Below, piece after piece: positions 30,717-44,800 of a stretch of 64,000 nt of DNA. Positions within the stretch are counted from its first letter, which is position 1. Every line of letters starts with the position of its first letter. The notes beneath the pieces are model-generated. The model did not search any database. It saw nothing but the letters and a program-made list of their open reading frames with translations, and was not told where the DNA came from. A program made the position numbers and the translations under genes. The DNA comes from Homalodisca vitripennis (lineage: Eukaryota; Arthropoda; Insecta; Hemiptera; Cicadellidae), in contig NC_060213.1 of the NCBI RefSeq assembly GCF_021130785.1, positions 132,508,001 to 132,572,000 on the forward strand, in the 5' to 3' direction.

Positions 30717-32644
30717 CCTTGATATTGAAAGGCCTCACAAAATAATAAAAGTATTAAATATTGGTTTCATGTTTTAATGTAAGTAAGTTATCGGTACCAA
30801 TATAAGCTCTATCTACAACAAGTTACGAAATGTACAACAATACGTTTCGTGGACTGGAATCTATCATCTTCGTCAGGTAACAAAACAATTGGTACATGTA
30901 CATGTATTTAATAGCTACAACGTACGGCAATGGAAGCCATTGACAAAACAATAGAAAAAAGAGATATAAAAGAAAATAAAAATACCCAAAAACTGCTTGA
31001 AACTCATCTAGGAGAAAATGACCCAGGCTCACTTGTACAGAATGCAAGACACGAGCACAAGTCACGAGCACTAGAAGTTAAGAGCACAAACACACGTCTC
31101 ACCAGCACAGGCGAAATTGAAACACTGAGCAGTAGAGCTACTTACACTTTACAATACGTATGATTGTTCATACGATCTTGTTAAAACAAAGACAATTTTG
31201 TAATTACTGGGAGAGTCTTCAATGGATAGAATATATTGAAATGTATCAAGAATATTAGTAACTTAGATTTCAATATTCCCCCTGGCTAAGTAAAAACAGT
31301 ACGAAGATTGAATAACTAGATAAATATTAATAATATTACTTAAGGGATTTAAACGTAATCAATACCTAGAAAACTGTTATAGATACAAAGGTTATAACTA
31401 ATAACAAAAGGTTTAAAGCATAATAAGCATCACATACAACTTTTAAATTTTCTCCAAGTCCATAAGTAATGAAGTTGTGAATTTTTTAGGTTTAATAGGC
31501 CCCTTATGGAACTAAATGGCGTTTCAAAAAGACAAATGAACATAACCGAGATTTCTAAATAAAGGAAAGAGTAATTAGCCTAAATAATTTTAAAATCTAC
31601 CCTGGACATTTCGAAAGAGTAAACTAAAATTGTTCAAGAATATACTTCCTTATGTTATTGATACAATTCTGAGATGGACATTTTAATTTAATTATTTGAA
31701 AATTACTTAGCACTAAGTACTAGATATGAGGTTCTCTTGTTCCAACACAATGTTATCTATGGCTGGTCACGAATGTATTTTCCTGTTGATTTGTGTATAC
31801 TTACTGATTACTGTTTTATCATTAAAACATGCCTCTTTTTATCTGATGTCACCCCATAATCTGGTGCCAAATCATAAAACTTATCTATCAAAAATTATCT
31901 AAACTTTCCCCATTTTCAGAAATGTATAGAATTTTATATTTTACTGTCATTCCTTATTCGTAAATCGAAGATGTATAAAACATTAATTACTTCTCTTAAT
32001 GTAATAGGCCCTAATTTGTTTCTCCTTATAACCCAGACAGAAAAAATGTAACCACATCAAACATACTCATTGTAACGTAATTAGTTTGAGGTATGTTTGC
32101 AGTGGGATTAAAACTTTCTAATATATTCGGAAATCTGGCAATGTAGGGCTTTGTTATTAATTTTAATAGTTTCAATCAAAGAAATGTATTAAAATAAATT
32201 ATATTTTATTTAATATTTTGTTAATTGAAAGAATATAAAATTGTAATAAATTAGACCCAATTTAGTAGATGCACCTTAAAGAATAAAAATGAATAATTGA
32301 TGTTCAATTAACGAACTAAAAGACGTTAAGGGTTCTGAAATAAGACTTTAGAAGAAGAGGGCATTGTACTGTGAAATGGAGAAGGGGCAGGGGAAGAGAG
32401 AAGGTATCTCAGATTGCATGATTTGATTTCAATTCCATTGTCAACCGTTTTCGTCAACCTGATACTGATGACCCGATCAGACAGACCTCGCCCTTCGTGC
32501 TTTCATATCAGTCCTGAAGTCAGAAGGAAAAATATTAAGCTTGTTACTTTGGTCTTTAAATTATTACTCAAGAAATATTCTTTGTTTGCAGTTTATTTTT
32601 GACGATGGAAGGATTGTGAAGGAAACAGGATTTTGCGGCCATTT

Positions 32645-33008
32645 TCCATCGTTCAGTGAAACAAAAAATCAGTAACAGTACTTTTAGAGATCTGCAATCT
32701 GATCTCTTTTTCAGGTAAATAAGTAACCTAATACATAATTACAAACGAGGTTAAAATAAACAAATCATACCAAAGCGTTGTGGCATGCCTAAGTCAGGAA
32801 TAAAAACCAACATGTTTGTCAACTTCACTAACTCTAAAACATGCACTCAATAAAAGCTATACACAACACTAATCATTAAAACTGAACTACAGAATACAGG
32901 TCACAATACGTCTGCATTCGTATACCAACCACCTACGACTGTTACGTTTCGGATTGCAGATCTCGAAACGTGGTGTTACTGATTTTCTGTTTAACTAAAC
33001 GATGGCAA
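32645..33008. mobile_element. Foldback/MITE-like element
   Basis: About 55 bp beginning CCATCGTTCAGTGAAACA at 32,645 recur as an imperfect reverse complement ending at about 33,008, with about 250 bp between. The arms include AATCAGTAACA and GAGATCTGCAATC. The copy in the second duplication is at about 47,752-48,115. No coding capacity. Superfamily undetermined. Confidence 0.55.
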
Positions 33009-33199
33009 ATGTCTGGAAAAATCCTGAAGTAATATATTACGCGTATTGCCTACTAAGTTATCCATAAGATTCTTGCACATGCCAGTAGCACATGAGGGGA
33101 GAAAATAAGGTTTAGAATACAATCAACCTAAAATCCAACAACCATCAAAATACTAAAATTAAATATTTCACAAGGGTTTATATAACAGACACAATTGCC

Positions 33200-33361
33200 T
33201 CCGGTATAAACCAACGGGTTGAATATCTCAGAAAAGTTTTCTGTCAGAGAGAAAGTCCACATTCCTTTCCCCTTGACACACACGGGCTGGATACTTTTCA
33301 AAGCCGCAAATCCCTTCATATAAACCGTCCCACCCGCAGAGGTCTTAACGTATTGACTCGT
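33200..33361 (-). other. Weak candidate coding exon (copy 1)
   Basis: A local GC rise with coding-like codon use follows a plausible minus-strand splice acceptor (TGTATCAG before 33,361). The frame contains GGTVYMKGFAALKS and WTFSLTENFSEIFNPLVY. The duplicated copy at about 48,307-48,468 keeps the frame with only Met/Thr-type changes. I see no good donor and no neighbouring exons, and do not recognise the sequence. It could be an exon, a processed pseudogene scrap or part of a transposon. Confidence 0.25.
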
Positions 33362-36300
33362 CTGATACAACAAATTTTAGATTTTATATCTCAAGATATT
33401 TTCTTCGTCTAATACAATAATAATATAATATACTGCAGAGTCCACCTCAGAAACAACTTGGGGTTTCTTCAACCCTTCTTTATAAAGTGAAATGTATTAT
33501 ATATTTGTTAAGAAAACAATATTGTAATAATTAATCGTGTCAACCACTTAATGACCTCTTTCATTTTAAACAATAAATTTATTTCTACATTGGATATTCT
33601 ACAGCCCGAATAGTAGAACAATTATGTAATCTGTACTAAACCATAGAAAATAAATCATTCCAAGCTAATAAATCTATTTATATCGTTAGTTATTTTTATT
33701 CTTATTTTAGTTCAAAATAAATTAGAATTTAACTTGAATTATTAAATTTTACAAGTCGAGTCTTCTTGTCTGCTTGAACTAGCGTGTCATACTGATAACG
33801 AGAGGCCCTACCCTACCCTTGCAGTAATTCTTTGTATCACTCTTGTAAATTTCAAATAAAATAAAAAAATAAGCTCACAGAACGGTGAGTTATTAGAAAA
33901 ATATTATTGAAATTATCACAATAAATACGAGTAGATTGTAAGAGCAAGCCATTTAATGGGCACTTTGAAGTGGAAATCACATACATATAGTATGACATTA
34001 TTCAGAACTCGATATTGGTACGCAAATAGAACAGAGCGAGATTTGTGTGATTTTGCAATCTACATCAATTTGAAATAGTTGACTATAGTCATGAAATCAA
34101 ATCATGCAATCTGAGATGTCCCTCCCCCCCCACCAAAAAAACACTAACTTACAATTCTCTACTACCTCACTCTCCTCTCCCAGAGCTCATTTGAGATTCT
34201 AAATCAATTTTCTTTAAAGGAAACAGTAAGCTTAACAATTTTTTAGCTAATTGTTTCTCAATTTTTTCTTTCACACTTATTATAAATCTATAATATTTGT
34301 GTTTTGCTACTAGTATAACTTAAACATGCAAACTACATTATTTTAAGTTTAAAAATTATGGTGGAGGTAGGTCGATCCACAAAAGCTTACTATGTCAGGA
34401 TTTTGCGAGAACAGCTTTTTATTCCTATTACAAAAATAATACAGCTAGTTAACTTACTTTACATGTGCTTAAATATTTTTTTCAGAGTGTTGTTGTTTTT
34501 TTTATTTTAATTACTTATATGCAAATAAGTAAAGCAGTTTATTATATTTTATTTTATTTTTTCAGTTCATGTTTATTAAAATCTGGTAATTAATTTATTA
34601 GTGATATACATAAACAGTCATAAATCTGGCCTCCAAATATTAACTGATGGTTGATCAAAGGATTGGTCCTCTAGTTTATTGTATGAAAACTAGATTAATT
34701 TCATTGTATTAAATGAGATTAAGTAAAAAGTTGTGTTAACAGGAGATACATATACGAAACGAATCAACGTTAGAATAATAAAGCACTTAAATAAGAGGAA
34801 GCGATTAACAGAAAGGTGAAACATGTTTATTTTTGGTGGTCTAAAGATGGACGTTACTGAGCGATGGTATATTTTTGGGAATTTCTTTTCTCTTCAAAAT
34901 TTTCCTTTTGTCAAAAGAACTTTAACTAAAGAACGTGACAAAACAGCTATAATCAATTGCCAAAAGGTAAGGAGTTAAGGGGAGATGTACGTGATCTTTT
35001 TCGAATTAAAAAAAGATTATTGTGTTTTCTTTTTCATTGGAATGTTACGAATGCGTTGATATATAATAAGTATACTTCAGCAGCAATATAACACCTTGCG
35101 AATAAAATAGCCAGAAAGCTTTCGAGGATGCAAAAGAAGAAAATACTGGACGAAGGCAAAAGAAGAACTGCGTTATGACCGTAGAACGTTTTAGATTGTA
35201 AGTAAATCTTATTGTATCGAGTTCACCAGATACGTTTTTATCTCAATGATGTTCTCCAAAAAAAAAAACGCTTTTTTCGCTGACTAATGACCTAATTAGG
35301 ATATCAAATTCAAATCTGTATAATAGTTTTATAATATGGGTTTACAACACCACTACCATTTTTATAACCCGTATTTAAAACCAAAAGTTAAAAAAACATT
35401 TTTTACAAAAATGTATAAAAATATATAGTTATATAAACAAATTTTCGCACGTGGTTTTTTTTTAGAATAGGTTATTGCTGTTTGTGTGTCTTTAACAATG
35501 TGCCAACAATACATAGTAAAAATTGGAAAATATATTACATTAACTTCCTGAGATAATAAGGTATTAACATAACCAAATTAATATTATAGGGCGTTATAAA
35601 GACTGCATCTTCTCTTAAATAACTTACATTACCAAAGACATATTGTGTAAACTTTTAATTTGGTAAATCTGTGTTTATCTGTCCGAAACCTCCTTGAAAT
35701 TCGGTACAGAAGATAAAACAATATTATGAGTTGCAATCTTAACATTTTTTCAGAGATATATTACAAACCACTATTTTCTATATCTTCATACTTTTTACAC
35801 TTTGTATGAAATAACCTGAAAGTTCAACTTACATTTAAAAAAAACAATGGACAGCTGTGAATTGGAACAGCTACGGAACACTCTAAAACGTTGAGTTCTA
35901 TTGTTCCACGATTAAGGGTTCTTCCTCGTCGTCCCTATTGTGCCAGTTCATGGACTGTGCCTTCCAAAGAAAATGATTCATCACACTTGAATAGATAGTG
36001 ATATTTGATACTGAAATGGATAGGTTGGTGAAATAAAAAAATTCCAAGATTAAAGCAAACAGATCAAATCACTACTTCATTCTGTGTCGTATATTCAAAA
36101 ATGAAAAGTGGAATTATTGATAATTTATACAGAGATAATTCTGTATGAATGTATTAATATATTTAAGTTCCCAATAAAATCCGAAACATTATTCCTCATA
36201 CTTTACATCATATCATATTCGTTGTGTTTGTTTTAATAACGTTTTATAAACAATATAAGGAAATAGGGATTTTTGTGGAAAAAATCTGAACCAAACATTT

Positions 36301-37914
36301 TATAAATTTACTATACGTAACTTACTAACTTCATGTTTTGCATATGTTGTTGTAGGTAATGCTAGCCTATTTTTACACATGATTTAAACTTTACTACTCA
36401 TATCATATTTTACTGTCGGATGTTGATAAAATATGTCACAAAAAATTTAGTCTTCGTAGTAGAATAATAATTGTAAGTATGCCTGGTAATTTTTACTCTT
36501 ACAACTTTTTTTACGGCTAAATCATCTCTTTTTATCAGAAAAATCTGTTTACTACATAAATTAACTCATACCTGAGGTAAATGGTGTGAATTTAAAAGTA
36601 AGTAACTGTGCCAATTAGATAGAGATAAAAGTATTACCTTATCTTTAAATCAGTACACAGATTAAGTATTGTAAGTATTAAGGTATATTCAGTTAAATAC
36701 ACTTATATTTTAAGACATGTTTTTCTTTTTTATTTTTTCGAGTGCCAATTAAACTTTTATCAAATAAAACGTATAATTTTTGGTTCAAGGTAGCTTACTC
36801 CTAAAAGCTAATTTTACCTTATAACATTCTCAAAATCCACGGTTTACAAAATATTATTAATCAATTCAGTGAAAAAAATTCAGTTCCTCACTCTCAGTAA
36901 TTAACAGTTTTAGATTTTTAAACTGATCCATAACTAATACTTACAGCTCAGATATATAACACAAGTGTTGAACCATTACATCATATTGATAAAGGCAATC
37001 TCATTATATTAGCAACCGAGCCGAGTCAACAGTTTTAAAAGAGGCTTTTTAATCCCGAGCACGTTTTGATTCCATTCAATTTACATTTTATCATTACAAA
37101 CCAATGTACATAATCACTTCCATTTATGTACTGTGGAGTGTTATAGAAATATGTGTTTAAACTTTGTACGTACATAGGCTAACTTTATATGTTTGTAAAT
37201 TTTACTTTTGTGTATTTCTTTTATAGTAACATATTGTTTATTCTTTTTTGTTAAATAAACTTTATGAAATAAACAAGTCTGTTATAAATACTGTTCAGTC
37301 GGCTACTTTTATCTTGTGCATAATTTTATAGTAATTGTTTATGAATTTGAAGAAAAATAACTATAGTGGGGTCATACTTGATTAAAATAAAATAGTATGT
37401 GTATACTTATTATTCAAAAATAACTATTGGCCATCGCAAGTGTGAAGGCACCAATGCCTATTAATTATTCTCTGTTCAAAATTGGTTTAGGTTTAATACA
37501 CACTCAGGCCAGAATTAAAATCAATAATATCCATATAGTAAACTAATAATGATAGTTGCCTAGCAAACTTTTATTTCCTTACAAGACTTATAATATATAA
37601 CAACATATATGATATCAAAATTTATGAATAAATAGTGAAAAGAGTAAATCAATATAATAAATGAGAACGAAAAATCCAATGACACTAATGGCCACACATG
37701 TTTGGAACAGGTATATCTCTCTACCCTTTCCTTCATAAAGACCCTAATGTAAAATAATAATAACTTAAGAGTAATTTTCCTCTGGCCTAAGGTATTTGCG
37801 ATATCATAAGTGAGTTTGCGTTATTATACGAAACAAGAAAATATATAACAAGTTAATATATAATACTATATATAACAAAACCTAAGCACCCAATAGGTTG
37901 CTACACCGTGTTTA

Positions 37915-38215
37915 AACATCTTGTCTAAACCATCGCAGTGCACTCAACTGTGCACTTGATGAGACAATGAGAACACCACTTCACCTATATTACACTATAT
38001 TTTACAGTCTTTGTGTGGCTGGTGTCGAAACGATGTAAAGAATTCATATTGAGCTTTTTCATCAACAATATTTTTTACCACTTCAGACGAACATGACTCC
38101 AGATTCCAGGAATCAAGCCTGTGGTATCGTTAGATTATGACGCGCACTAAGAGGAAGGTGAACTGGAGCTAAGCTTAAAGTTCACGTTGAGTTAACCCTT
38201 CCCACCATAACTTTT
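37915..38215 (+). repeat. Dispersed repeat family Y, copy in duplication copy 1
   Basis: Same landmarks as at 15,500-15,730: a GATGAGACAATGAGAACAC box, GACGAACATGACTCCAGAT and GAACTGGAGCTAA. Non-coding. Confidence 0.7.
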
Positions 38216-38619
38216 GTATGTGCACATATATGTTCAATTCAATAATATTGTTTATAAATTCATATAACGTACATAGATGTTTCAAATTAAAATACTCTAG
38301 AAATCATACATTTTTACAAGGTGTTATACATAATTTTATGTTGTAACCAAACGGGATTTGTAAGGCAGATAATTAATTAGTATTACAAGTGCAATCGAAG
38401 AAGTTAATCTATTCTCTGCGAGACAGCGCCAGGAACTGGGACATAATCGTGGACACGTGACTGAAATTATCATTTTCTCATTTTCATGCACAGTTGTACC
38501 AATGCTGAATACTGTCTAACCCGTGTAACTTATTATAAAACATTGTTTATGTTGTACCTTAGGTCCTAAAGCTCACAATTATAGACAGATTGTACACTTT
38601 TATTTATAAGAAATATATT

Positions 38620-39424
38620 GACGTGACAACGTCTTAAATTAGGTTGCGGCTCGGAGTCACTCATGAAAAAGTGTAACGCCCGGTAACGTTACGATGCGCG
38701 TCCAGTGGGTCCGCCGCACGGGATCCGCACGGGATAAAGCAGATAACTGTGGGCCCGCCGCACGGGATAAAGCAGATAACTATGTTTATTCGTGAAAATG
38801 TGGAGTGCTTAGATTCGTCATTTACAAAAACTACAAAAATAAAGGTATAAAGATATTTCATTATCGTAAACTATGATTGATTGATTAATTGTTAGATTGA
38901 CACAAAAGTTGAGAAACTGAGTTTATGTTATGTCATACTATTGACAAATGTTGATAGTGTTAAGTAAATTATTAGTTTAAATCACTCTGAAATCAATCGT
39001 AGTTCAGTCGATTGAGAAGAAACAGCGCGTATTGCTAGTCAAACATTTAAAATAACAAATTATAACCTCTAACCTGTCATAACAGTGCGACCAAACAAAC
39101 GAACTAAACCGACCAATCACCACGCGCGGAGTTAGAATTTAACTGTGTTTAGCAAGAATTTCAAATTCCAATTTTAGTAAATGTTTTATTCAACTTTACC
39201 ATTTACAATAACAAATTTTAATTAATTTCAAATTATGTACAATGTTTTAGTAGACAAAATATATTTCTATAGTTAAAATTTGTGCAATTCTTATTTTCAT
39301 TCAATTCCTTGTTCCTATTGTGCAATTTAATAATATTCATATCAATAAATATTCTACCGAGAAAAAGATGTTGTCACGTAAAATCTTCGCCCGTAAAACC
39401 GACTTTACAGGCAACCATAATTTT
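38620..39424. mobile_element. Non-autonomous DNA transposon-like insertion (copy 1 only)
   Basis: Copy 2 runs straight through this point, so about 0.8 kb was inserted in copy 1 or precisely lost from copy 2. Near the ends are inverted repeats ACGTGACAACGTCTT (38,621-38,635) and AAGATGTTGTCACGT (39,365-39,379), which differ at one position. Inside is a GC-rich tandem duplication of about 35 bp with GCACGGGATAAAGCAGATAA (about 38,710-38,780). No transposase frame. About 45 bp lie outside the right inverted repeat, so the true end may be at about 39,424. Confidence 0.6.
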
Positions 39425-39837
39425 TTTTAATAGCTAACTCTTGTAATGGCATTTTCTACGATAAACCCATATTGGACTCAACCCCCAATTTCATTTGATT
39501 TAACAATGCGCTGTAACAATTCAGGCGAAGCTACTACATCAAATATAGACTAAAATATACCTCGTCATACAATCCAAGATTTAAGTCGATTACGTGTTTC
39601 CAAGAACAGTTTCTAAATTTTATTGTAGGATTTGCTATCAAATGAGACAGCATAACAGAATTAAAAAGTCTTGTATTATTCACGATTACATTACGAAAAT
39701 AATATTTCAAAATTAAAGTTTCTGTTTGTAATTTTTTAGAAAACATTGAAATCCAAATCAATAAACTCAATTCATCAAAAGATGAGTTAAACAACTGGGA
39801 GTGCACTATGAGTTAACATTGCTGTATACAGCTGCTA

Positions 39838-41839
39838 ACCCAGGGTTGTAGTGGTAAGGGAAGGATAAGCCTTACTTGGCTTGAACTTCGGTATACAGTT
39901 TTATACGGCTTGTTAACTTGTTACGGATCTTACCCTAATAACTAGTCATATCGACTGATGAGATACTTGGTGAATAAATCCTAGTAATAAGATACTTCCT
40001 TTACTGAAATAAACAGCATTTATATAAAAACACTAATTGTTTAAACAGGAAATATTGAACTTAAGACATTTTCTTTGAGATTAAATTAAATTCTGTTCAA
40101 TAGAAACCAATATCTAATCCAGAGAAGGAGTTGAACAAACAAAACAGGGTTGGTACCAGCCCGGGAACTGTGTCTGTTGTACTCGAGTTTGGTATAATTT
40201 CTATAACGAGTTGATTAAAAACCGAATTCCATTTCTGACCTTCCTACCATGTCTTATCGTAAAAAACAAATGTGTGGATATCAAACAATACCAAACCTGG
40301 TCACGTTTGAAGTTTGTATTTATCAAAGAGTGTTCGCTACAAATACATCATTAAAATACCCTTTCAAATTAGGATCAAAGGAAAAATACTATTTCTACTG
40401 CATATTTCTACGAAACTTCATGACACCGTTAACAATAAAATTATTCACAATATGAACTGCAACTAAAAAGCACAAAATTGACGATACGCTTACCCAGAAT
40501 GGTTCCAATCAAAAACTTCACACTGAGTAGTCTCAAAGCGTGCTTATAATTGACAAGAGAGTCGTTTAAATATTAATTGTTCACTCAGCTTTGTTGTGCT
40601 TCTTGGTATTAAAGACACGATTTTCCTTATTGATGTTCTATAGTGTTAAGAAGGTTCTAGAATACGTATTAGCGGTAACAGTGGTAGACTTCCTTATATT
40701 TAAGTTGGTTTATCTGTTAGCCATTTTTTTTAAACAGGCCTTTACATAAACAGATCACTATAAATGTGTAATTGTAAAACACAGAAATCGTGTCATCCTA
40801 TTTTCAATGAGACATACTCAACAATTGGCAATTATACTGTGTAAAGTTGTATGATGTTAGAGAATTTATAATTCTGGTATTGTATTACCTACTATTACAA
40901 TTTCATAAATCGTATGTTAAATATTAATACATTGAGTTGAGTGATGTGATGATTAAATATTGTAGGATGTTCAATAATTGGTACAAAGAAATCACGTTGA
41001 TTTAGTCGATTAAAAGCACATTGTTTACTAAACGCCATAATGAACCATAAAAATAAAACAATGATCTTGTCTACATAACGTAGCTATTGTGGGAAGGCCT
41101 GGTTCAATTTCAAAATGATCAAGTGTAAAATATCACAGAATAACTAAATATATGAAACTTATATGTACGTTTAGATTAAAATAATGTAGTTAAATTTGTA
41201 CCAGAACAACTTTTGTACATTTACAGTTTTCTTGAGATTGACTTATTGGCTATTTCTATTGGCTTAATCATCTATGTTAGGATTTCTTACATTGGCCACA
41301 GTTTAACGATTCAGTCATAACTAATAAATGCCGTGTACAAAAATGCAACAATCACCCGACTTTTGTTCTAGAAAAGCGATTAAAAGTTTTTTTCAGTTAA
41401 AAATAACAGGTAAAATCATTGTTAGATTTGTCATTATTGTAATATTATTTACATCAATAACAAACAATTAATATTTTCATCAGCTAGTCATGTGATAGTC
41501 AAGAAATCGAGCATTAAAACCTACCTCAGTAAGAAGATAATAAGTACATAAAAAAGAATATTGGTTTAATGTACCCGAAAACTGCTTGGAGTCCAGACAG
41601 AAGAAATTGAACCCAAGCGTTGTCACTGTACATGATCTAAGTCACGAGCACGAGACTTGAAGAACAATATTACACGTGACACCAGTACAGGCCCAAGTGG
41701 GATATTTTGTTTCTTTTCTTTCTCTTTCACGTACTAATTATCTGATAATCGTGACTTTGCTCTTAACGTCTTGTGCTCGTGACTTACATCATGTACAATG
41801 ACAACGCTTCGGTTCATTTTCTCCTGCCTGCACTCTACA
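39838..41839. other. Spacer between the two duplication copies
   Basis: About 2 kb of AT-rich DNA not duplicated elsewhere in the window. It begins directly after the sharp copy-1 breakpoint and ends with a long hairpin (41,585-41,835). The open frames are short and unconvincing. Confidence 0.5.
41585..41835. repeat. Long imperfect hairpin, stems about 55 bp
   Basis: The segment around AAGCGTTGTCACTGTACATG and AAGTCACGAGCACGAGACTT is followed, about 100 bp on, by its reverse complement with about 90% match (GTGCTCGTGACTTACATCAT, then ACAATGACAACGCTTC). Related single-arm sequence with GTCACGAGCAC sits near 31,050-31,110 and its duplicate near 46,160-46,220. Confidence 0.75.
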
Positions 41840-44800
41840 TACTTACATACTACTAAAAGTTATAAAACAATTTATTAATACAATGAACTCTGTTGTTTGT
41901 TGAATTAAACTCTGTTAAAGACTGTTGTAGCCTTTTATAAGTACAATAATACTTATTTGTTGTTTTGTAACCACATATGCATATGTAGTCTTTATATTTA
42001 TATTTTTGTGCTTCAATTATATCAATACTTAAGTTGCTATAATGCATTTGTTATATATTGACGTTATCGTTAGTTAAATTAATTTAAATATGTAAGGCAT
42101 TCATAGTTATTAAGTTATATTGTGCATTTAATCGATTTATGGATTTGACAATAAATAAACAAGAATACACTTACTAAACAAAACATACCAAGCCACTTAT
42201 TCAATGTACATACAAACATCTAAATTAATTGCTGATATCAATTGAATCAGAAACTGTATAGCATACTTCCTTCGCTAAAGAGATTACAGTTACAGTTACA
42301 GCTTTAAGCGCTCTATCATGCGTTACAACTTAATAACAGCTCCTTTACAGCTGATACAACGCTTCAATACTATGTCCGGTTCCGGTTTTATATTAGTTCC
42401 GGTTTTCGGTAGAGTTGATGTTTGCACCTGAACAAATTGTGTTTTACAAAGGAATTTGCAAGAAGCAAAGTTTAGTTTGTGCTTCTAAATAAATTAAAAC
42501 TAAACAGTTAATTAGTATATCATAAAGTAAAAAACAAACATACGAGTACATGAAATAATATTTTCCAAATTATACCTACATTATCGTAAAATTCAATATA
42601 TAACACGTCGAACCAAATATGAGTTATGAAATATGAAAGCAATCTAGCAGTAAAAACTTCTATGCTTTTAAATTAAACAACTTTTATACTATTGCAATGT
42701 GGTTTGATTCTTATATTATATCTCAAGAGTTAGTAATGTATGATAACGTGAAATGTACTAATAGAAGAGTGATTACAATTTATATAATATGGAATATAAG
42801 AAAATAAATTAAACTTTTTAGAAAAACTGTACTAAAACATGGAAAAATGTAATTATTTTATTCTTTGAACCGTCTTCATTATTTATATTTAGTAATATAA
42901 TTGGTTTAAAGTCACTTTTTATAAATTACTAAAAGTCATATGTAACCTTTAATCTGTACTGGCTAAAGGCTAAGATAAAGGCTTTGCAAAAGGCCATCGT
43001 ATAGTTACCAAATAGATACAATGCATTAACACTACAACAAATTAGAACAAATGCGATAGAAATCACAGTAGTTATTTTATCACTACTATTCCAGTTTAGA
43101 ATGATAAACATTCTACTATTAAGAATGTTCTCAGCGGATGTCGATAAAGTATTAAAAAGTATATAATTATCCCAAGGATTTCATTAATAGGCGTATTTCA
43201 AGGATCTATCATTAACTTGAAAACACCAACAGTTATCTAGTATAAATGTAACTGAAGTAATTACCCTCTGAATTTTGACAGAATATTACTACTCTTATAG
43301 ATCATATGGCGGTTTTCAACTACATTTTACCTAACGTGAACTCAACGCAATTCACTTCAAGGCTGATAAATGCCTTATCCGGTTTAACTAGTCATAAACT
43401 GGTGAGCTGACAAGACATTGGTCAAAAATAAATAAATTACATTGTCGCATGTGAAACCACCTGCTTAACGAAATATATAACATTTCTTTACTATTACCAA
43501 CGTATACTTCTGATATCGTATAACAATATTTAATTACGCACGACAAATTATGCGAGATAGGAGATGTTTCACTACGTATCGTGTAACATGATATGATGAG
43601 GAGGTTGCTTAAACAATTTCCATAGATCATCTCATTAAAATACATGTATTACTATGTCGCATATTATAGCTGCATATGTCTTCAATCTGTGTCTTTACAA
43701 ATTTATTAATTCTGCGAATTGAAACTACTACCATGGTTACCAAAAAGAACAATTTAAACATTTTTGCTAACGCTCAGCCAAATCTTATAGTGATAACCAT
43801 CATTATCGAACTCGATGTTGCATATATACAGAAATTAAACATTTCAAGTCTTTAGGCTGGTATGTTCTCGAGATTGTGAGAAGAAACGGACAGACAGAAA
43901 TTCAGTTTTTCCAGTCCTTAGTAGAATGATTCGCTTGACCTAAGCTCAACTAATCATTGTTCAATATGGATTAAAAACTCAACATCACAAACAATCATCT
44001 TTAAAAAAAAAAATAGTTCTTAAACTTATTCCTAAACAATTCCACCAAACAATACTATTATAATTTAATATAAACCTAATGTGCTAAAACTATTATTAAA
44101 TTTTAAGGCTTGCCTAAATTGGTCTTTGATTATACAATTAATACACATAGTTTTGCTTTCGTAATTATAAAACGTTATAATTTACTTGCGTGCGGAACAG
44201 GCCACAGAGGTCAATTTAAAAACACAAATCGGAAAGTAAAGCCGGGCAAATACCGGTGAACTGACTGTTCATTGGGTCGACAAATTACCTTTGTAAATCC
44301 CAAGTGGAGGGTTGCGGATTCAGGTTCGATTACAATCCTCGACCATAGACCAATAAATGTTTTGTACTAAAACCCCATGTAGAATTATTGACCCTATGTT
44401 GTGTTCATTCGTTTAATCTGTACGTTTATAAATCACTGGGAGGGTGGCGTGACCTGTAATTAACCAACTATTTCAATGATCTTTTATTTTTGCTGATTTT
44501 ACGACTACCCAATATTATGATTATTTATGGGTGATTATGGCTGAGCGTTAGCGAAGCCTACGACTCGAAAGGCTGGAAAATTTCATTTCTGTCTTCTTAT
44601 CTGTCAGTCTTCTTGAGAACGAATTAGCATATACTAGACTTAAATTTGACATGAAGCTTTATTTCTATAAAAACTAAAATTAAGTTGGAGTTTCTATAAG
44701 GGCGCAAGTCACTCCATGGGATTTGGCTGAGCGCTAACAATCGTTTTTAGATTGTAACCATGATGCCAAATCTTTTGACATTGCAGAATATATAAACTTG

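Larger units (their letters stand above)
25900..39837. repeat. Large direct duplication, copy 1 (about 13.9 kb)
   Basis: This stretch matches about 41.84-54.11 kb in the same orientation. The left limit is blurred by divergence. The right limit is sharp: identity ends at GCTGCTA (39,831-39,837). Blocks of about 0.8 kb at roughly 29,001-29,815 and 38,620-39,424 are missing from copy 2. Identity looks uneven: nearly perfect across about 30.2-34.0 kb, clearly lower across 26-28 kb and 34.2-36.5 kb. No host gene is evident apart from a weak exon candidate near 33,200-33,361. Confidence 0.9.

Noticed and set aside
30823..31163. Overlapping frames of 82 and 77 aa, duplicated at 45,932-46,272
   Set aside because: They lie on opposite strands of the same repeat-derived segment, have no recognisable domain, and are identical in the second copy only because the whole block is nearly identical.
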